A stretch of 64,000 bases of DNA from an uncultured Kiritimatiellota bacterium (GTDB lineage: Bacteria > Verrucomicrobiota > Kiritimatiellia > RFP12 > DVOR01): NCBI GenBank assembly GCA_944389945.1, contig CALXOF010000008.1:1-64000 (forward strand), in the 5' to 3' direction. This document shows, piece after piece, positions 59,431-64,000 of the stretch (positions are counted from its first letter, which is position 1; each line of letters begins with the position of its first letter). Below the pieces are notes generated by a model, which was not told where the DNA came from, searched no databases, and saw only the letters and a program-made list of their open reading frames with translations. The position numbers were made by a program, and so were the translations under genes.

Positions 59431-60612
59431 ATGAAACAGTTTTGGATGGCTTCCGCCCTTGTCGCGACCGCCGGTGTGGCGGGTGCGCAGAATGGCCCTG
59501 TGGTGACCGCGCGTGATGATGCGCCCGTGGCGTTGACCGAAGAGGACGCGCAGGCGGGCGTGGTGGCGGACAATGACGATGGTCAGTCTGAGGGCCGCTT
59601 CTATTTGGGTGCCGGCGCGGGCGTCATGCGCGTCCACAACACCAGCCATCCCGCGCCGGGGAGTGACCTGCGCGGTGTGCAGCCGTCCGTGGTCTTGCGT
59701 CTGGGTTACGATTTCGCGGATAGCCCTTGGAGTCTGGAAGGGTTCGGCTCGTTGAGCCGTGCCACCAAGATGGCGAAGGGTTCGGACAGCGGCCGCACCA
59801 TCGTTGGGGTGGGGGCGGAGGCCCTGTGGCACTTCGACCGCTATGCGCGCTTTGACCCCTTCTTGGCCGGCGGCCTCTCCTTCTACAGCGGCAACAAGCC
59901 CTCTCTGTGGCAGGATGGCAAGCGCGCGCATTTCTTCGCGCAGGCCGGCGTTGGCGCCTTCTACCACCTCACGGAGAATCTTTCTCTGCGCGGCGACTTG
60001 CGCTGGCACGTGGCGTTGGATGAGGACTTCATGCACTTCACCTCGGCTGACATCGGCTTGACGTGGTTCTTGGGCGGCGAGGGGGATACCTCGGCCGACA
60101 CCCTGGCGCCCTTGTCCGAACGCGGCCCAATCGAGGCCGGCGCCGCGCGTTATGACGAGGCCAGCGCGCATGCCGAGAAGCTACGCGACGTGACGCCCGT
60201 GGGCATCGGCGACACGATGCTCCTGGAGTTGCGCGTGGGCTTCGCCAAGGATACTGCCATCATTCAGGCGTCTGAACAGCCTGTGATGGATGAGCTGACC
60301 CGGATGGTGCTCGCGGCGTTTGAAATCAATCCGCAGGCCAAGATTGAGATTCATGGCCACGCCGACCGTCAGCATGGCTCCGACCACGCCTATAACCAAG
60401 CGCTCTCTGAGGCGCGTGCCAAAAGCGTGATGACCTTCTTGGCGCAGAACGGCGCGCCTGTTGAGCGCATGACGGCGCAGGGGCATTCCTTCGATCAGCC
60501 GTTGGAGCCTGTGGATTTGGACAATGGCACGCCGGCGAACCGTCGCGTGGAGATTGTCATCAAGGGCGTCACAGAGGCGGAGCGGGAACGCATTCGCGTC
60601 TCCGGCAAGTAA
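59431..60612 (+). CDS. OmpA-family outer-membrane protein
   Basis: 393-aa exported protein. The signal peptide is MKQFWMASALVATAGVAGA. An N-terminal beta-barrel (FYLGAGAGVMRV, SVVLRLGYDF, HFDRYARFDPFLAGGLSFY) is followed by a peptidoglycan-binding OmpA domain (KIEIHGHADRQHGSDHAYNQALSEARAKSVMTFL with the conserved Asp and Arg, then TPANRRVEIVI). It anchors the outer membrane to the wall. In-frame ATG at 59398 lies before the promoter and is rejected. lptF/G-like and lpxA follow, giving an envelope gene cluster. Confidence 0.92.
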   Translation: MKQFWMASALVATAGVAGAQNGPVVTARDDAPVALTEEDAQAGVVADNDDGQSEGRFYLGAGAGVMRVHNTSHPAPGSDLRGVQPSVVLRLGYDFADSPWSLEGFGSLSRATKMAKGSDSGRTIVGVGAEALWHFDRYARFDPFLAGGLSFYSGNKPSLWQDGKRAHFFAQAGVGAFYHLTENLSLRGDLRWHVALDEDFMHFTSADIGLTWFLGGEGDTSADTLAPLSERGPIEAGAARYDEASAHAEKLRDVTPVGIGDTMLLELRVGFAKDTAIIQASEQPVMDELTRMVLAAFEINPQAKIEIHGHADRQHGSDHAYNQALSEARAKSVMTFLAQNGAPVERMTAQGHSFDQPLEPVDLDNGTPANRRVEIVIKGVTEAERERIRVSGK

Positions 60613-60621
60613 GGACGTTGC

Positions 60622-61866
60622 ATGGAGGCCTCTCAGCGCGTGGAGAAGAAGGGGGTAGGGGCGGCCATCGAGGCCGTCGCAGGAGTTTTTACGCCGCTTT
60701 GGACCTTCTTTGCGAGTAAGCTCCAGCGCTACATCCTCTCCTCCTTCTTGGTGGCCGCCGGGCTCACCGCACTGGTGCTGACCTTCGTGCTGTCGGTAGG
60801 GTTCCTCTTCCAGGTTATCCAATTCATCATCCGGGGCGTTCCAGCGGCGTTGGTGCTCCAGTATTTGGCGGCCTCCTTGCCGGAAGTGTTGGGCTTCACC
60901 GTTCCGCTGGCGTTGATGGTTGCTTCGTTGCTGGTCTTTGGTCGCATGAGCGGAGACAGTGAGGTGGCGGCCATGAAGGCCTGCGGCGTCAGCTTCCTCT
61001 CCATCATGCGTGGCCCCATTATCGTGGGTCTGCTTTGCGTGGGCTTGGGCTTCTACCTACAAAACTACGCCATGCCCAGCGGCCACTTCGTCCGCAGAAC
61101 GCTCTCTTCGCGCTTGGCGGTCGAGGCCGGGACCGACCTGATTGAGCCCGGTCGCTTCATCAACGAAATCAACGATGTCTCTGTCTTTTGCGACAGTAAG
61201 AGCGAGGAAGAGGACGAGCAGGGCGCTTACACCGTGCTTTACGACCTCGTCGCTATTGATCGTAGCGATGGCTTCTCGCGGGAAATCCGAGCCGAGCGCG
61301 CGGAGGTCCGCATCGATGGTAGCGACCTTCTCTTCAAGCTCTACGAGCCGCGTATCTCGCCGATGGCCGAGGACAACCCTAACGTCGCCTCCGCTAAAGT
61401 CTTGCCGTATCGCTTCAAGAACGTCGTCACCCGTGCTCGTGAGTATCACAAAAAGCCCAAGGATTACACCTTCGGGGAACTCCTTGCGGCCGAGCGCGAC
61501 GCGAAAGACGCATTGAGCCGGGCCAAAGCCGCCGAGGCCGCTGGCACGCCCATTGAGGGATTCTCCTCGGAGGCCGCGGCCATGTGGCATTCGCGTCTCC
61601 TCTTCTTGCTGAACTATCGCATTGTCTGGGCTTTCTCCGCCCTTTGCTTCGTGTTGGTGGGCATCCCGCTTGGCTGCCAGGCCATGCGCAAGGATTCCTC
61701 GCGCGGCATGGCATTGGGTGTCGGGGTCGGCATTGCGTTCTTCCTTGTCTTGCTGCTTTCCGAATCCTTGGCTGACAAACCCGGTGCCTTCCCCTGGCTT
61801 CTCGTGTGGGTGCCCGTGCTGATCTGCCTGGGCGTCGCCGCTTATCTTATCCCCAAACACCAGTGA
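60622..61866 (+). CDS. LptF/LptG-family LPS export permease
   Basis: 414-aa inner-membrane permease of the YjgP/YjgQ family, part of the Lpt system moving LPS to the outer membrane. Helices at 35-55 and 85-115 (FLVAAGLTALVLTFVLSVGFLF, key LQVIQFII), the conserved GRMSGDSEVAAMKACGVS segment, a large periplasmic beta-jellyroll domain (about 150-310) and three C-terminal helices are visible. Whether it is LptF or LptG cannot be decided. It starts 10 bases after the OmpA gene; lpxA follows 9 bases later. No LptB ATPase is in the window. Confidence 0.9.
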   Translation: MEASQRVEKKGVGAAIEAVAGVFTPLWTFFASKLQRYILSSFLVAAGLTALVLTFVLSVGFLFQVIQFIIRGVPAALVLQYLAASLPEVLGFTVPLALMVASLLVFGRMSGDSEVAAMKACGVSFLSIMRGPIIVGLLCVGLGFYLQNYAMPSGHFVRRTLSSRLAVEAGTDLIEPGRFINEINDVSVFCDSKSEEEDEQGAYTVLYDLVAIDRSDGFSREIRAERAEVRIDGSDLLFKLYEPRISPMAEDNPNVASAKVLPYRFKNVVTRAREYHKKPKDYTFGELLAAERDAKDALSRAKAAEAAGTPIEGFSSEAAAMWHSRLLFLLNYRIVWAFSALCFVLVGIPLGCQAMRKDSSRGMALGVGVGIAFFLVLLLSESLADKPGAFPWLLVWVPVLICLGVAAYLIPKHQ

Positions 61867-61874
61867 GGTCTTCC

Positions 61875-62657
61875 ATGTCCATCAGTCCCCTTGCGTTTGT
61901 CTGTGAAGGTGCCAAAATCGACCCGGCCGCCGAGATTGGTCCTTTCGCCTATGTTGGTCCCGATGTCACGCTTGGCCCCGGCGTCAAGCTCCATCACCAT
62001 GCGACCGTCGAGGGGTACACCACGCTGGGTGAAGGGTGCGAGGTCTTCCCCGGTGCTTGTGTCGGCACCAAGACCCAAGACCTCAAGTGGCAGCCCGGCA
62101 GCGTGACTTACGTGGAAATCGGCCCCCGTACCGTCATTCGTGAGTGCGCTACCATCCACTCCGGCACCTTCGACGGCACCAAGACGGTCATCGGCTCCGA
62201 CTGCCTCATCATGGCCTACTGCCACGTCGCCCATGGGTGCATCCTTGGCGACCACGTCATCATGTCCAACGGCGTCCAGGTCGCCGGCGAGTGCACCATT
62301 GAGCACCACGCCGTCATCGGCGGCACGTCCGCCATTCTCCAGTTTACTCACGTTGGCGCCTACGCCATGGTCGGCGGTGGCACCCAGCTCCGCAAAGACG
62401 CTCCGCCCTACATGGTCACCATGGGCACCGAGAACCTCGTCGTCCGCGGCCTCAACTCCGTTGGCATCCGTCGTCACGCCGGCGAATTCAGCCCCGAGGC
62501 CTACGCCGCGCTCAAGGACGCCTACCAGATTCTTTACTCCGAGGGTTCCACCCGCGCCGCCGCGCTCGAGCGCATCGCCAACGAGCTCCCCCAATGCCCC
62601 GAAATCAAGCACCTCCTTGATTTCTACGCCAACGCCTCCAAGCACGGCGTCGCCTAA
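61875..62657 (+). CDS. lpxA: UDP-N-acetylglucosamine acyltransferase LpxA
   Basis: 260-aa hexapeptide-repeat enzyme catalysing the first step of lipid A synthesis. The left-handed beta-helix is seen as repeated I-G-x-x-x-x hexads (AEIGPFAYVGPDVTLGPGV). The catalytic His is in MAYCHVAHGCILGD, followed by NGVQVAGECTIEHHAVIGG; GLNSVGIRRHAGEFS starts the C-terminal helical domain. The ATG at 61875 is 9 bases after the permease stop; the longer frame overlaps that gene. Confidence 0.96.
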   Translation: MSISPLAFVCEGAKIDPAAEIGPFAYVGPDVTLGPGVKLHHHATVEGYTTLGEGCEVFPGACVGTKTQDLKWQPGSVTYVEIGPRTVIRECATIHSGTFDGTKTVIGSDCLIMAYCHVAHGCILGDHVIMSNGVQVAGECTIEHHAVIGGTSAILQFTHVGAYAMVGGGTQLRKDAPPYMVTMGTENLVVRGLNSVGIRRHAGEFSPEAYAALKDAYQILYSEGSTRAAALERIANELPQCPEIKHLLDFYANASKHGVA

Positions 62658-62675
62658 GGAAAAGGACGTGTAGCC

Positions 62676-63173
62676 ATGGCAGAGACCCACGAACACAAGG
62701 ATTTGCGGCCGGATTGGGATACCTATTTCATGGAGATCGCCAAGGTCGTGGGGATGCGGGCGAATTGCTCGCGCCGGAAGGTGGCCGCGGTGATTGTGGC
62801 CGACCACCGGATTATCTCGACGGGCTACAACGGCACGCCGCGCGGTATTCGCAACTGCTTTGAGGGCGGGTGCCCGCGTTGCTCCGGCGATGTGAAGAGC
62901 GGAGCCTCGCTGGAGGAGTGCGTCTGCGTCCACGCCGAGCAGAACGCCATCTGCCAGGCGGCCTATTACGGCATTCGTTTGGCCGGCTCCACCATCTACG
63001 TCACGCTCACGCCGTGCCTGACCTGCGCGAAGATGATCATCAACGCCGGTATCCGCGAGGTCGTCTACGCCGGGCACTACGCCTTCGATGCGCAGACCAA
63101 AGCGCTCTTCGACGAGGCCGGCGTCGTCTGCCGCCACTACGAGCCGCCGGCCGAACGGCCGTGGGAGGCGTAA
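62676..63173 (+). CDS. dCMP deaminase family protein (ComEB-like)
   Basis: 165-aa zinc deaminase. Zinc ligands are in CVHAEQNAI (His and catalytic Glu) and TPCLTCAK (two Cys), and SRRKVAAVIVADHRIISTGYNGTPRG is the usual N-terminal block. It probably deaminates dCMP to dUMP for dTTP synthesis. An additional Cys set (CFEGGCPRC) is common in this family as a second metal site. AAAAGGA lies 13 bases before the ATG. Confidence 0.93.
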   Translation: MAETHEHKDLRPDWDTYFMEIAKVVGMRANCSRRKVAAVIVADHRIISTGYNGTPRGIRNCFEGGCPRCSGDVKSGASLEECVCVHAEQNAICQAAYYGIRLAGSTIYVTLTPCLTCAKMIINAGIREVVYAGHYAFDAQTKALFDEAGVVCRHYEPPAERPWEA

Positions 63174-63175
63174 GC

Positions 63176-64000
63176 GTGCGGAAGACGCTTGCGGTTCTGT
63201 CGGTGGCGGTGGTGTCCGTGTGCGCTTGGGCGGTGGTCAACGAGGCGGCCATCGAACGCTTCAAGAGTCTGCCCGGCCCCATGCAATCCGCAGACGGCGC
63301 GCTCTATGTTGCCTGTCAGTCGCCTGACCGCGCCAATCTGCGCTGGCCCGTTCTGCGCTTTGCCGAGGGCGTGCGTGAGAATCTCTCGGATGCCTTTGTC
63401 CCGCTTGGCACGGCGGATGCACCCCTGCTGATTGTCCTTGGCACGGAAACAAATCGGGTGGCGTCTGTGACGCGCCGTTCTGTCGGTGCCGCCGATGGCT
63501 TCTCCCAACTCGCTATTCATGTCCCCAATCCGGAGACCGTCGATCTGGAGGTCTTCCGGGAGCGTATCGCGGAGGCGTTGTTGCGGGAGCGTGCCCGGTC
63601 GGTTGCCGGTGCGTATGCTTCCCTCCAGTGGCCGGAGTGGTTTATCCGCGCGGTCGTCGATGCCTCGCGCGGCAACGTCTGGCGCGCGGAGGCCTATGAA
63701 AAGGCCCACGACCTCTTCGCAAAAGGTGAGTTGCCCCCCATCGATGCCTTCTTCGCGCCCGATGCCAATCCGCCGCGTGAGGTCGCGGCCTTCTTTGCGC
63801 AGTGGGTTCTGGAACGCAACGCCTCGGAGGCCGACCGCACGACCTTGCTCGCCGCACGTTGGGTTCGCCCCGCGGTCTTGGGCGCGGTCGAGGACGACGC
63901 CTGGCCCGCTTGGTTCCGCGCAATGGAAGACACCATCTTCGTCCCCGGCACGCTCACGCGGTCGCAGTTCGAGCGTTGGATAGCGTTGCTCACGGAACCC
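63176..64000 (+). CDS. Exported protein, partial (runs off the window)
   Basis: A frame starting at GTG 63176, two bases after the deaminase stop, stays open to the window end (275 codons). The N-terminus is a signal peptide (MRKTLAVLSVAVVSVCAWA). The visible part has no family I recognise; it includes LQWPEWFIRAVVDASRGNVW and DAFFAPDANPPREVAAFFAQWVLE. An opposite-strand frame in the same place looks like a shadow. Confidence comes from the signal peptide, the continuity with lpxA-dCMP deaminase and sensible composition. Confidence 0.75.
   Translation, partial: MRKTLAVLSVAVVSVCAWAVVNEAAIERFKSLPGPMQSADGALYVACQSPDRANLRWPVLRFAEGVRENLSDAFVPLGTADAPLLIVLGTETNRVASVTRRSVGAADGFSQLAIHVPNPETVDLEVFRERIAEALLRERARSVAGAYASLQWPEWFIRAVVDASRGNVWRAEAYEKAHDLFAKGELPPIDAFFAPDANPPREVAAFFAQWVLERNASEADRTTLLAARWVRPAVLGAVEDDAWPAWFRAMEDTIFVPGTLTRSQFERWIALLTEP

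Overview
The window looks like chromosome from a GC-rich, Gram-negative, carbohydrate-degrading anaerobe. LpxA, an LptF/G-type permease, an OmpA-family protein and a beta-barrel porin point to an LPS-bearing outer membrane. Hcp, a PflA-type radical SAM activase and NifU/NifS suggest life at low oxygen. An exosortase, large secreted GH31 and GH2 enzymes, and gut-phage-type polyvalent protein debris point, by inference only, to the PVC group (Kiritimatiellota, Lentisphaerota or Verrucomicrobiota). No rRNA, tRNA or CRISPR array was found.

Layout. 200-6562 (minus): a six-gene, end-overlapping operon with a membrane protein, an exosortase/EpsI fusion, DUF192, a GT2 glycosyltransferase, a PflA-like activase and a TrkH potassium transporter. 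6644-9883 (minus): MTA/SAH nucleosidase, two envelope proteins of unknown role and an arginase-fold protein, divergent from topA-thioesterase-yggS (9978-13581). 13651-15213: hcp. 15421-18714: secreted GH31. 19149-20576: prmA and a small exporter. 20819-28525 (minus): aminotransferase, EF-hand protein, agmatinase, HAD-like protein, MnmA and a fused MurU-AmgK. 28859-32901 (minus): CLC channel, PTS-IIA/CBS protein, sulfite/nitrite reductase. 33414-35575: two orphan peptide-type ABC permeases. 35688-44044: a complete phosphate module, porin-pstSCAB-phoU-phoB-phoR. 44805-47927: secreted GH2. 48014-51430 (minus): two DEAD-box helicases and QueD. 51480-57340: a degenerate mobile region. 57377-64000: nifU-nifS, ompA, lptF/G, lpxA, dCMP deaminase and a protein running off the end.

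Most unusual feature. Five intergenic sites (66-144, 18875-18959, 28703-28785, 33188-33272, 44173-44258) carry an element of about 85 bp made of four short palindromes (CCCTTAAGGG, CCACTATAGTGG and hybrids). Their centres lie exactly 23 bp apart in four copies. All five lie between transcription units; one is inverted. I do not recognise this family. It looks like an array of operator-like sites or a REP/MITE-type element.

Other signals. A recurrent extended -10 box (close to TGnGnTATACTATG) precedes at least a dozen genes, and three of these appear to give leaderless mRNAs. The mobile region holds an internal fragment of a phage polyvalent protein gene (GNAT, ADP-ribosyltransferase-like and other modules joined by LSVG linkers), bounded by two copies of a dispersed repeat and followed by a truncated transposase with its own end repeats and a 68-bp tandem duplication. 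Long open frames antisense to the GH31, GH2, porin and PhoR genes are composition artefacts and are not annotated.
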